A stretch of 26,620 nucleotides of DNA from positions 1 through 26,620 of the forward strand of contig CAZRHJ010000028.1 of NCBI GenBank assembly GCA_964600025.1, read 5' to 3'. Positions 1 through 7,299 of this stretch are shown piece by piece (position 1 is the first letter of the stretch; each line of letters opens with the position of its first letter). Origin of the DNA: JADFUS01 sp964600025. Lineage in GTDB: Bacteria > Bacteroidota > Bacteroidia > Bacteroidales > Rikenellaceae. A model generated the notes under the pieces. The model saw only the letters and a program-made list of their open reading frames with translations, was not told the origin of the DNA and ran no database searches. Made by a program: the position numbers and the translations under genes.

Positions 1-52
1 TCGGCGAAATAGACAAGATAGGCGAGTTTCGTTTTTAGCGGACAATACTATA
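1..52 (-). repeat. Dispersed hairpin repeat, copy A (cut by window edge)
   Basis: This is the outer end of a repeat family also present near 4448, 4708, 14262, 17850 and 24430. Read on the minus strand it begins TGTCCGCTAAAAACGAAAC and continues into the arm ending CTATTTCGCCGA, where the window starts. It lies just before the yccF promoter region. No protein is encoded here. Confidence 0.85.
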
Positions 53-64
53 AATGAATATTTT

Positions 65-91
65 TTTGGTACAATTTTTGTTTTATATTTG
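65..91 (+). promoter_or_regulatory. Possible housekeeping promoter of yccF
   Basis: TATATTTG at 84-91 fits the Bacteroidota -7 box TAnnTTTG. The only TTTG upstream (65-68) leaves a gap of 15 bases, shorter than the 19-20 seen at the better promoters in this window, so the -33 part is doubtful. Its position supports starting yccF at 117 rather than at the in-frame ATG at 54. Confidence 0.35.
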
Positions 92-116
92 TCGAAACCA
101 ACTAAAACAAATTATT

Positions 117-494
117 ATGAAATTCTGGCAAATTATCGCAAATGTATTTTGGCTACTATTTGGAGGATTAGAAGTAGCTTTTACTTACTTCGTAGGAGGA
201 GTAATCCTGACACTTACCGTTATTGGTATTCCTTTTGGGGTCAAGTTGTTTTATATTGGCGTTTATGCACTTTTGCCCTTTGGAGCAAAGCTCAAATCTA
301 ACGACCCAATAAAACTGCCATTCCCTCTTTTGTTTAATATTATTTGGTTGCCATTTGGACTATTAGTCGCTTTTTTACACTTAATCTTTGGTGTTGCGTG
401 GTTAATCACCATTGTTGGTATCCCGTTTGGTATCCAACATTTCAAACTTTTATCTTACGCAATTTTTCCATTTGGCAGAAAAATGGAGTATTGA
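117..494 (+). CDS. yccF: YccF-family inner membrane protein
   Basis: A 125-residue membrane protein built from two copies of the YccF (DUF307) inner-membrane domain. Each half has a hydrophobic segment followed by a signature: TVIGIPFGVKLF then LLPFG in the first half, TIVGIPFGIQHFK then IFPFGRK in the second. Hydrophobic stretches fill most of the chain, so about four membrane spans are expected. E. coli YccF is similar in length. An in-frame ATG at 54 would add 21 residues, but that extension overlaps the putative -7 box, and the family homology begins at the MKFWQ start. The biochemical role of the family is not established. The gene stands alone: it points towards manA on the other strand and has a dispersed repeat behind it. 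The family call is firm; the function is not. Confidence 0.9.
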   Translation: MKFWQIIANVFWLLFGGLEVAFTYFVGGVILTLTVIGIPFGVKLFYIGVYALLPFGAKLKSNDPIKLPFPLLFNIIWLPFGLLVAFLHLIFGVAWLITIVGIPFGIQHFKLLSYAIFPFGRKMEY

Positions 495-513
495 TTTTGA
501 TGCACTAAAAGTT

Positions 514-1500
514 TTAGAGATGTATTTCTAATAACACTGTATCTTTTGAATTAGGGCTTAGTTTCAGTACGCCAGTTTGGGCAGATAGCATTGCTGTTTG
601 CCCAAATTTTATGTTGCAGGTGTTGTTGTGGTTATCTAAAATAGATACACTGCCTTTGACACACATATATACCACAAATGAATCTAATCGAGTGTAATCT
701 CTGATAATTGTGGAATTTAATTTTATAATGTTTGTTGTGAAATATTTACAATTTACAAGCTCTGATGCTTCGTTTTGCTTAGTTGTGTATGTGATTTTTG
801 ACCCAAAACTGCTGTCAAAATCTATTGATTTTAGTGCTTTTTGGGTATGAAGTTCTCGTGTTTTTCCGTTTTGGTCTGTTCGGTTGTAGTCCCAGATTCG
901 GTATGTAACATCGCTTGTTTGTTGTATCTCGGCTATGAAAGTGCCTTTTTTGATTGCGTGAACCATACCAGAGGGAATAAAAAATGCGTCTCCTGCTTCT
1001 ATTTTATGGTGTTTTAGGATTGAGGTAATGTTGTTGTTTTCAAATGCTTTGGTGTAAGTTTTCAAATCTACTTTGCCGTCAAATCCAGCAATTATCTCTG
1101 CACCTGATTGAGCTTCAACTATATACCACATCTCAGTCTTGCCGAATTTGTTTTCTAAACTTTGTGCAATAGCGTCGTTTGGGTGAACTTGAATGGATAA
1201 ATCTTGCTCTGCATCAATGAATTTGAGCAATAGTGGAAATTGTGTGCTAAACTCTTTGAAGCATTTTTTGCCAACAAGCAAATGTTTGTATTTTTCGATT
1301 AACTGCGTCAGTGTCAGTCCTTTATCTTTGCCACTGTCAACAACGCTTTGACTGCCATCTACTGCCGAAAGTTCCCAACTCTCACCAATATTTTGTTTGG
1401 ATTGTGAGTTTTTGAGAAAATTAAGTTTTTGCCCTCCCCAGATTGTTTCTTTGAGTAAGGGTTCGAATGTCAAAATTTCTATCTTAGGTTTTAGCTCCAT
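514..1500 (-). CDS. manA: Mannose-6-phosphate isomerase, class I
   Basis: A 328-residue cytosolic zinc enzyme of the type I phosphomannose isomerase family, short form (about 320 residues). It interconverts mannose 6-phosphate and fructose 6-phosphate, linking glycolysis to GDP-mannose and mannose use. Family landmarks are in order: PLLKETIWGG near residue 14, the metal-binding QVHPNDA near residue 102 (Gln and His ligands), KTEMWYI (Glu ligand) near 120, and the IPSGMVHAI segment (His ligand) near 176, followed by EIQQTSDVTYRIWDYNR. The C-terminal third is the smaller cupin-like domain. The gene starts 88 bp from the oppositely directed calcium ATPase gene, so the two share a divergent promoter region. 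It has no operon partner. The annotation rests on clear motifs and length. Confidence 0.95.
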   Translation of the reverse strand: MELKPKIEILTFEPLLKETIWGGQKLNFLKNSQSKQNIGESWELSAVDGSQSVVDSGKDKGLTLTQLIEKYKHLLVGKKCFKEFSTQFPLLLKFIDAEQDLSIQVHPNDAIAQSLENKFGKTEMWYIVEAQSGAEIIAGFDGKVDLKTYTKAFENNNITSILKHHKIEAGDAFFIPSGMVHAIKKGTFIAEIQQTSDVTYRIWDYNRTDQNGKTRELHTQKALKSIDFDSSFGSKITYTTKQNEASELVNCKYFTTNIIKLNSTIIRDYTRLDSFVVYMCVKGSVSILDNHNNTCNIKFGQTAMLSAQTGVLKLSPNSKDTVLLEIHL

Positions 1501-1544
1501 AACATCAAATTTAAGACAACAAAATTATCAAAAAACTTTTTAAA

Positions 1545-1567
1545 TTGCTAATAAATACATATTTTTG
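1545..1567 (+). promoter_or_regulatory. Possible promoter of the calcium ATPase gene
   Basis: TATTTTTG at 1560-1567 matches TAnnTTTG and lies 21 bases before the ATG at 1589. A TTG at 1545-1547 is too close (12 bases) to be a convincing -33 box, so only the -7 element is well supported. Confidence 0.4.
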
Positions 1568-1588
1568 TATCTTACATAAAATTTTGCT

Positions 1589-4447
1589 ATGGATAATACA
1601 ATGAAACATAAGGGTCTAAGCCAATCCCAAGTCGAAGAAAGCAGACAAAAGTTTGGTGATAATACTATTACAGAACGAAAACAAGATTCCTTGTTTAAAT
1701 TGTTTTTAGAAAAATTCAACGACCCAATGATAAAAATATTATTGGTTGCGGCGTGTTTGTCTTTGGTTATTTCTGTGTTGCACAACGAATATGCCGAAAC
1801 AATAGGTATATTTTGTGCGATTTTCTTGGCAACTGGTATAGCTTTTTGGTTTGAGATGGACGCTCGTAAAAAATTTAATGCACTGAATGCAGTGTCGGAT
1901 ACTCAGGCTATTAAAGTAATGCGAGATGGTGTTATTTGTCAGATTCCCAAAAGTGAAATAGTGGTTGGTGATGTGGTATTGTTTGAGGCTGGGGACGAAA
2001 TTCCAGCGGACGGAATACTATTGGATTCACGAACTTTGTTAATCAACGAATCAACGCTTACGGGAGAGCTATCTGTTTCGAAAACTACTAACGAAGCCGA
2101 GTTTGACAAGGAGGCAACTTATCCTTCAAACTGGGTGTATCGTAGTTGTAAAGTGCTTGAAGGCGTTGGAATGATGGAGGTCAAAATGGTGGGCGATAAA
2201 ACTCAATTTGGTGTTGTGGCAGGTCAAGCCAGTGAGATTTCTTCTGAGCCAACACCGCTTACTCGTCAGTTGGATTCTTTGGCAGATTTTATAGGTATTA
2301 TTGGTTTTGTAATAGCTATTGCAACTTTTTTTGTATTATTTTTCAAAGATTTGTTTTTCTCCGAAAATATATTTTCTTCGGCTCAAATTGCAACGATTAT
2401 GCTTGTTGTCGTGTCGCTTTTTGTGCTTACCGCAAAAGTAATGGTGCCAGTTTTCAAAAACTTTTTGGCTATAATGAAAATCAAACTTCCATTTGCCGAT
2501 ACTGTTGGTAAATGGTCGTGGAAACGTAATATATTACATAGTATTGTTGTGTTTGTAGCAGGTTCTGTGGTTTTGCATTTTGGAGGATTTGCCGATATTC
2601 TTAGCCCTCAAAGTTGGATATCTATTGATGAGGTGGGTAGAATAGTGCAGTTCTTTATGGTGGCAGTTACATTGATTGTTGTTGCTGTGCCAGAGGGTTT
2701 GCCTATGAGTGTAACCCTTTCACTTGCAATGAGTATGCGTAGAATGCTCAAAACAAATAACTTGGTTCGCAAAATGCACGCTTGTGAAACTATGGGTGCA
2801 ACTACTGTGGTTTGTACAGACAAAACTGGTACGCTTACAAAAAACCAAATGCAGGTATATGCTTGTTTTTGGAACGAATACGAAAAATTTAACATTGATG
2901 AGGAGTACTCAAAATTAATTGCCGAAAGTATTGCAATGAATACTACTGCATTTTTAGATTTTAGTGATAGCAAAAAAATAGGAACTATTGGTAATCCAAC
3001 AGAATCTGCCCTACTTTTATGGGCAAACGAACAAGGTTTGAATATCAAAAACCTTAGAGGGGAATCTGATGTGATAGATAGACTCCTTTTCTCTACTGAA
3101 CGTAAGTATATGGCTTCGCTAATAAAATCATCTTTGTTGGGCAAAAATATTTTGCTTGTGAAAGGTGCTCCCGAAATCGTAATGTCAAAATCTTCTATGA
3201 TGTACACTCCAAATGGTCTTAAACCTATATCGGAGAGTGTTAGCAAAAATCTCTTGGAAATGCAATCAAAAGCTATGCGTACTTTGGGTTTTGCATTCAA
3301 GGTTGTAGACGAGTCGGTGCGTGAGGTCGAAAATGATTTGTCGGATTTGACTTTTTTGGGATTTGCTGCTATTTCAGATCCTTTGCGTGATGATATTCAA
3401 GAGTCTATCAATGAGTGTTTGAATGCACGTATTGCCGTAAAAATTGTTACTGGGGATACCGAATCTACTGCAAAAGAAATTGCTCGACAAATTGGACTTT
3501 GGAAAGAAAATGATGACAGCCAAAATATAATTACTGGTATTGATTTTGAAAACCTAAGTGACGAAGAGGCTTTGGCAAGAGTTCAGAAGCTTAAAATAAT
3601 GTGTAGGGCAAGACCTTCTGACAAACAACGCTTAGTATCCTTGCTTCAACAATGTGGCGAAACAGTGGCTGTAACTGGCGACGGCACAAACGATGCCCCT
3701 GCTTTGAACAAAGCCCACGTGGGACTTAGTATGGGAACTGGTACATCTATTGCAAAAGATGCGAGTGATATTACTCTGCTTGATGATTCTTTTGCTTCGA
3801 TTGTTTCGGCAGTTGTGTGGGGTAGGTCTTTGTATTTGAATATCCAGCGATTTATTGTTTTTCAACTAACTATCAACTTTACAGCACTGCTTGTTGTGTT
3901 ATTGGGTTCGGTCTTTGGACACGGTTTGCCACTTACTGTTACCCAAATGCTTTGGGTTAATCTGATTATGGATACTTTTGCGGCAGGTGCTTTGGCTTCG
4001 TTGCCACCTTCACGCAATCTGCTCAAAAATGCTCCTCGTGATAGTCACGCATTTATCATTACACGTAATATGTCAAAAAACATCTTGTCTGTGGGAATGG
4101 TGTTTGTAGTTGCACTACTTGCTTATATGATTTTTATAGATGATAATTCAGTTTTGTCGCTTACCAAATTCTTTACAATATTTGTTATGATGCAGTTTTG
4201 GAATATATTTAATGCAAAAGCATTCTCGACAAACTCATCTGCATTTTCTAATCTTTCACAAAGTAAGGGTTTTGTACTTGTTTCGATACTGATACTTGTC
4301 GGACAATATTTCATTGTTACATACGGAGGCGAGGTTTTCAGAACAGTTCCTATGTCGTGGAGTGAATGGCTAACAATATTTATTGCCACATCTCCAATCC
4401 TACTTGTTGGTGAGTTATATCGTATGATAGTAAGGCTCAAAAAGTAA
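1589..4447 (+). CDS. PMCA-type calcium-translocating P-type ATPase
   Basis: A 952-residue P2-type ATPase of the inner membrane that uses ATP to export Ca2+. Visible landmarks are the N-terminal cation-ATPase domain, the actuator loop TGEL near residue 157 (family usually TGES), the TM4 ion-site motif VAVPEGLPMS, the phosphorylated Asp in DKTGTLTK at residue 411, the KGAPE nucleotide-binding segment, TGDGTNDAPA around residues 696-705, and the TM6 motif NLIMDT. The PEGLP and NxxMD motifs are those of the plasma-membrane Ca2+ pump group, which is common in Bacteroidota. The stretch between TM3 and TM4 (about residues 255-355) is long and carries extra hydrophobic segments, which explains the length above the usual 870-900. 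An ATG at 1601 is an alternative start. Calcium specificity is inferred from the subfamily. Confidence 0.92.
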   Translation: MDNTMKHKGLSQSQVEESRQKFGDNTITERKQDSLFKLFLEKFNDPMIKILLVAACLSLVISVLHNEYAETIGIFCAIFLATGIAFWFEMDARKKFNALNAVSDTQAIKVMRDGVICQIPKSEIVVGDVVLFEAGDEIPADGILLDSRTLLINESTLTGELSVSKTTNEAEFDKEATYPSNWVYRSCKVLEGVGMMEVKMVGDKTQFGVVAGQASEISSEPTPLTRQLDSLADFIGIIGFVIAIATFFVLFFKDLFFSENIFSSAQIATIMLVVVSLFVLTAKVMVPVFKNFLAIMKIKLPFADTVGKWSWKRNILHSIVVFVAGSVVLHFGGFADILSPQSWISIDEVGRIVQFFMVAVTLIVVAVPEGLPMSVTLSLAMSMRRMLKTNNLVRKMHACETMGATTVVCTDKTGTLTKNQMQVYACFWNEYEKFNIDEEYSKLIAESIAMNTTAFLDFSDSKKIGTIGNPTESALLLWANEQGLNIKNLRGESDVIDRLLFSTERKYMASLIKSSLLGKNILLVKGAPEIVMSKSSMMYTPNGLKPISESVSKNLLEMQSKAMRTLGFAFKVVDESVREVENDLSDLTFLGFAAISDPLRDDIQESINECLNARIAVKIVTGDTESTAKEIARQIGLWKENDDSQNIITGIDFENLSDEEALARVQKLKIMCRARPSDKQRLVSLLQQCGETVAVTGDGTNDAPALNKAHVGLSMGTGTSIAKDASDITLLDDSFASIVSAVVWGRSLYLNIQRFIVFQLTINFTALLVVLLGSVFGHGLPLTVTQMLWVNLIMDTFAAGALASLPPSRNLLKNAPRDSHAFIITRNMSKNILSVGMVFVVALLAYMIFIDDNSVLSLTKFFTIFVMMQFWNIFNAKAFSTNSSAFSNLSQSKGFVLVSILILVGQYFIVTYGGEVFRTVPMSWSEWLTIFIATSPILLVGELYRMIVRLKK

Positions 4448-4707
4448 TATTGTTGTCTGCTAAAAACGAAACTCGCCTATCTTGTCTATTTCGCCGATGC
4501 TCATAACTCACGTACGCCAGTACGCTACGTTATGACCATCAGCAAAATAGCCTAAGAGATCCGAGTTTATTGGGAGCTTGTAAGATTACGTAAAGATAAA
4601 AATTTTAAAAATCATTTTTCCAAGCCCCTCACAAATTAAATCATTGTAATGTATTATTGTTTAATACATTACAATGATTTTTAAAATTTTTACCTGACTG
4701 CAATAAA
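4448..4707 (+). repeat. Dispersed hairpin repeat, copy B, interrupted by an 88-bp element
   Basis: The most complete copy of the repeat family in the window. It starts directly at the calcium ATPase stop codon with TGTCTGCTAAAAACGAAAC, passes through a long imperfect inverted repeat (AAACTCG near 4470 pairs with CGAGTTT near 4562; CTATTTCGCCGATG pairs with CATCAGCAAAATAG) and runs to about 4600. The 88-bp element at 4601-4688 then interrupts it, and a short tail (TTTACCTGAC) resumes at 4689. It lies between two convergent genes, so it may act as a bidirectional terminator or mRNA-end hairpin; that role is inference. Confidence 0.85.
4601..4688 (+). mobile_element. MITE-like 88-bp element with perfect 15-bp inverted ends
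   Basis: The ends AATTTTAAAAATCAT (4601-4615) and ATGATTTTTAAAATT (4674-4688) are perfect inverted repeats. Inside is a perfect 19-bp hairpin (4638-4656 with 4662-4680, loop TTGTT) preceded by CCAAGCCCCTCAC. A second, inverted copy starts at 26543. The related repeat at 14262 lacks the element at the same internal position (14413), where the sequence reads straight through GATAAAAATTTTTACC. No protein is encoded, so movement would need a transposase supplied from elsewhere. Confidence 0.75.
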
Positions 4708-4853
4708 AAAGTAATATTGTTGTCTGTCAAAAACGAAACTCGCCTATCTTGTCTATTTCGCCGATGCTCATAACTCACGTACTAACGTACGTCAAACAGA
4801 GTATCGGCAAATCATAATACAAGATAGGCGAGTTTTATTTTTAATAAACAGTA
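4708..4853 (+). repeat. Dispersed hairpin repeat, copy C (long palindrome variant)
   Basis: The left arm is the standard repeat start, but the right half differs from copy B and folds back on it. The 17 bases at 4736-4752 (AAACTCGCCTATCTTGT) are exactly complementary to 4819-4835, and GCCGAT at 4760-4765 pairs with ATCGGC at 4803-4808. The whole copy is thus one long interrupted hairpin ending at the MATE gene stop codon. The bases before it (AAAAAGTAATATTG) repeat the end of the calcium ATPase gene. Confidence 0.8.
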
Positions 4854-6218
4854 TTAATGTTTTTTTATTCTATTACTCATTGCAATAGTTGCCAAAAATG
4901 TGATTAGCTCTGAGGCTGGAACTGCCAACCAAATTCCATTTAATCCAATGAGTTTTGGGAGAGTAATAAAAAATATTAGCATAAACAAATAACCCCTCAT
5001 TATGGATATGTAGTTTGCAAATTTAAAGTTTTCTATGCTTATGTAATATCCCATATACATCATATTTATGGCAAAAAACAGATAGCCACTTGCAAAATAT
5101 GGGAGTCCGTTTGCTGCTAATTCAAATGCAGGGTATTTTGTATCCAAAAACAGTGCTGTCATTTCTGACGAAAACAAAATTACTCCGATAGTTGTTATTA
5201 TCGAGAATGAAACGGCGTATTTGAGAGTTAATCTGAATGTTTTGTTTACACGGTCTAATTGTCCAGACCCATAATTATAGCTAATTATTGGTTGGGCAGA
5301 TTGAAAAATAGCGTTATTTATCATAAATATAATAGGAAAATAATAACACGCCACACTGTATGCTGCAATGCCGTCTTCGCCTAAATATTTCAAGAAAACG
5401 AAATTACCAATAACCATCATAGATGCAATAGCAACTTCGCCAAGCATTCCCGAAAAACCAAGTTTGCACATATATCCAATGTTACGTACTGTTAGCCTAA
5501 GGCTTGTTTTTGTGAGTTTAAGACGGTACATTTTTAGCTTATTTGTCATAAACAGCATATAGTAAACCACCATTAATCCTCCAAAAATCAAACTTCCTGA
5601 TGTAGCCCAAACAGCCCCTTTAATCCCCATTTCTAATTCTGCCACCAAAACGTAGTCTGCAATAGTGTTTATAATTGCAGGTATCAATGAGCATAGCATT
5701 GCATATTTTGGAGAGCCATCAAGTCGAATGATAAATAAACCAATATGTTCTAATACATAAAAAGGCAAGGAAATAGATAATATCTTTATGTATATGTTTA
5801 CAAGTGGCAACAGTCTTTGGGTACTGCCCAATAATATCGACACCTCTTCGCTAAATACAAACACGAATAAAGACAAAATAACAAAGAATATTTCTGATAC
5901 TATAATTGCCTGAGTGATGTTTATTCTTGCTGCTTTGAGCTTTTGTTTGGATAGGTGAACAGATGCTACCACCGAACTTCCAATGCCAAACATAAGTGCA
6001 AATCCTGTTGAAATCAAAAATAATGGTGCAGATATGTTTACTGCTGCCAGTGCATCACTTCCTGCATATTGCCCAACAAAGAAACCGTCTGTAATGGTTA
6101 CCACAATCGAAGAAATCATTCCCAAAAGTGTTGGAATTAATATCTTTAAATATAATTTACTTATGTTGGTTTTCCCCCAATCTATACTATCTCTATTCTT
6201 GTCCCCTTGTTTGTTCAT
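4854..6218 (-). CDS. MATE-family efflux transporter
   Basis: A 454-residue inner-membrane protein with about twelve hydrophobic segments in two halves, the layout of the MATE (MOP superfamily) exporters. The N-terminal span contains LKILIPTLLGMISSIVVTI followed by GFFVGQYAGSDALAAVN, the typical first-helix and loop pattern of the MepA/NorM-like group. The second half restarts near residue 250 with KLGFSGMLGEVAIASMMVIG. Such pumps export cationic drugs or metabolites using a Na+ or H+ gradient; the substrate here cannot be read from sequence. It is divergent from an AraC-type regulator gene 120 bp away, which probably controls it. On the minus strand a -7-like box reads as CAAAAGTA on plus at 6241-6248, without a clear -33 box. 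Its 3' end abuts repeat copy C. The family call is firm; substrate and regulation are inference. Confidence 0.9.
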   Translation of the reverse strand: MNKQGDKNRDSIDWGKTNISKLYLKILIPTLLGMISSIVVTITDGFFVGQYAGSDALAAVNISAPLFLISTGFALMFGIGSSVVASVHLSKQKLKAARINITQAIIVSEIFFVILSLFVFVFSEEVSILLGSTQRLLPLVNIYIKILSISLPFYVLEHIGLFIIRLDGSPKYAMLCSLIPAIINTIADYVLVAELEMGIKGAVWATSGSLIFGGLMVVYYMLFMTNKLKMYRLKLTKTSLRLTVRNIGYMCKLGFSGMLGEVAIASMMVIGNFVFLKYLGEDGIAAYSVACYYFPIIFMINNAIFQSAQPIISYNYGSGQLDRVNKTFRLTLKYAVSFSIITTIGVILFSSEMTALFLDTKYPAFELAANGLPYFASGYLFFAINMMYMGYYISIENFKFANYISIMRGYLFMLIFFITLPKLIGLNGIWLAVPASELITFLATIAMSNRIKKH

Positions 6219-6290
6219 TGTTCTTATAAATTATTTTTTGCAAAAGTATATGTTTTATAGTTCTAATAATAACCTAAAAATAGTATTTAA

Positions 6291-6321
6291 TTGTGTAAAA
6301 TAAGAAATAAATATATCTTTG
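6291..6321 (+). promoter_or_regulatory. Housekeeping promoter of the AraC-type gene
   Basis: TTG at 6291-6293, 20 bases, then TATCTTTG at 6314-6321: a full match to the Bacteroidota -33/-7 pattern. Because it overlaps the upstream in-frame ATG at 6291, it argues for translation starting at 6339. Confidence 0.7.
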
Positions 6322-6338
6322 TAGTCCAAGATAAAATT

Positions 6339-7166
6339 ATGAATGAAATTAGTAACTATAATTATTCTTTGATAGAAAGAAATGGCGAAGAGATGTTGAA
6401 CAAAAATATTTTTACGCCTATTGTTTCTATTTTAAAGTGTGTGAGTGGAAATTCTACGATAATCAAAAACCTTCAAAAATACTATTGGGATACAGATACA
6501 TTTGTGCTAATAACAGATTTTACAAATATTAAGGTGATAGAGTGTAGTGATGATTTTAAGGTGATAGAATGTAGGTTGTCCTTGTCGTTTTTTAGTGAAT
6601 TCTTGCCTTATTTAGACAATAAAGTCTGGAATAATATAGAATATAACTATCCAATGCTTTTTGATGCAAACGAAAACTATGTTTTGAATACAATATTTGA
6701 GCAAATATGTTTGATAAAGAAATTGCAAATTGTAAAATATGAAGATAGGATTATTATTAATAATATCATAAACTATATGTATTATACGAGCGAATTTGTT
6801 TCGAAACACATAAGTAGTATAAAATTTAATGAAATATCCAAATATTCAAATAATCTGCTTGATGATTTTTATGTACTTTGCGATCAGTTTCATATATCCG
6901 AAAGGACATCTAAGTTCTATGCCGAAAAATTATTTATTTCAGAAAGACAATTATATAACATAGTCAAAAAAGCTACAAATTATAGTCCAAAACAAGTAAT
7001 AGATTTTCACGTTTGTGGTTCTATCAAAAAACTATTATTAACAACAAATCTTAGTAATCAACAAATTAGCGACAAAATGAATTTTCCAGACCAATCAACT
7101 TTGGGGCAGTTTTTTAAGAGAAATACAGGTTTGTCGCCACTGCATTATCAAAAAAAATACAAATAG
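6339..7166 (+). CDS. AraC-family transcriptional regulator
   Basis: A 275-residue cytosolic DNA-binding protein. The C-terminal hundred residues have the double helix-turn-helix of the AraC/XylS family: FYAEKLFISERQLYNIVKK is the first HTH, SNQQISDKMNFPDQSTLGQFFKR the second region, and the family ending GLSPLHYQKKY follows. The N-terminal 170 residues are not a recognisable cupin sensor; they resemble the loosely conserved sensor regions of many Bacteroidota AraC proteins. The start at 6339 is preferred over 6291 because the promoter occupies 6291-6321. The gene is divergent from the MATE exporter, which is its likely target. The inducer is unknown. Codon use is very AT-rich, like the intergenic DNA, and more so than the neighbouring ftsY. 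Confidence 0.88.
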   Translation: MNEISNYNYSLIERNGEEMLNKNIFTPIVSILKCVSGNSTIIKNLQKYYWDTDTFVLITDFTNIKVIECSDDFKVIECRLSLSFFSEFLPYLDNKVWNNIEYNYPMLFDANENYVLNTIFEQICLIKKLQIVKYEDRIIINNIINYMYYTSEFVSKHISSIKFNEISKYSNNLLDDFYVLCDQFHISERTSKFYAEKLFISERQLYNIVKKATNYSPKQVIDFHVCGSIKKLLLTTNLSNQQISDKMNFPDQSTLGQFFKRNTGLSPLHYQKKYK

Positions 7167-7242
7167 TGGTAGAGTAGTTCACTAAGGTTTAAACTCTCCT
7201 TTTTTGCACATTTCGCTTATATTTCTAAGATATTCTTAAAAC

Positions 7243-7273
7243 TTGCAGAAATACCAAAAAAATGGTATCTTTG
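7243..7273 (+). promoter_or_regulatory. Housekeeping promoter of ftsY-rimO
   Basis: TTG at 7243-7245, 20 bases, then TATCTTTG at 7266-7273, the same spacing and nearly the same boxes as the AraC-gene and zapB-like-gene promoters. It fixes the ftsY start at ATG 7300, since any upstream start would lie within the promoter. Confidence 0.75.
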
Positions 7274-7299
7274 CGAAACAATTAAATAACATTATAGAA

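Noticed and set aside
54..116. Longer yccF starting at ATG 54
   Set aside because: The extra 21 residues are not part of the family and overlap the putative -7 box; the family homology starts at ATG 117.
2608..3300. A 230-residue minus-strand reading frame
   Set aside because: It lies wholly inside the calcium ATPase gene, opposite its catalytic domains, and resembles no protein family.
4448..4853. Repeats spaced along an intergenic region, resembling a CRISPR array
   Set aside because: The units are about 150 bp, differ in length, form hairpins, occur in both orientations across the window and have no regular spacers or cas genes.
7167..7242. Terminator between the AraC-type gene and ftsY
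   Set aside because: AGAGT and ACTCT could pair before a T-rich stretch, but the stem is five to seven bases with a long loop, too weak to list.
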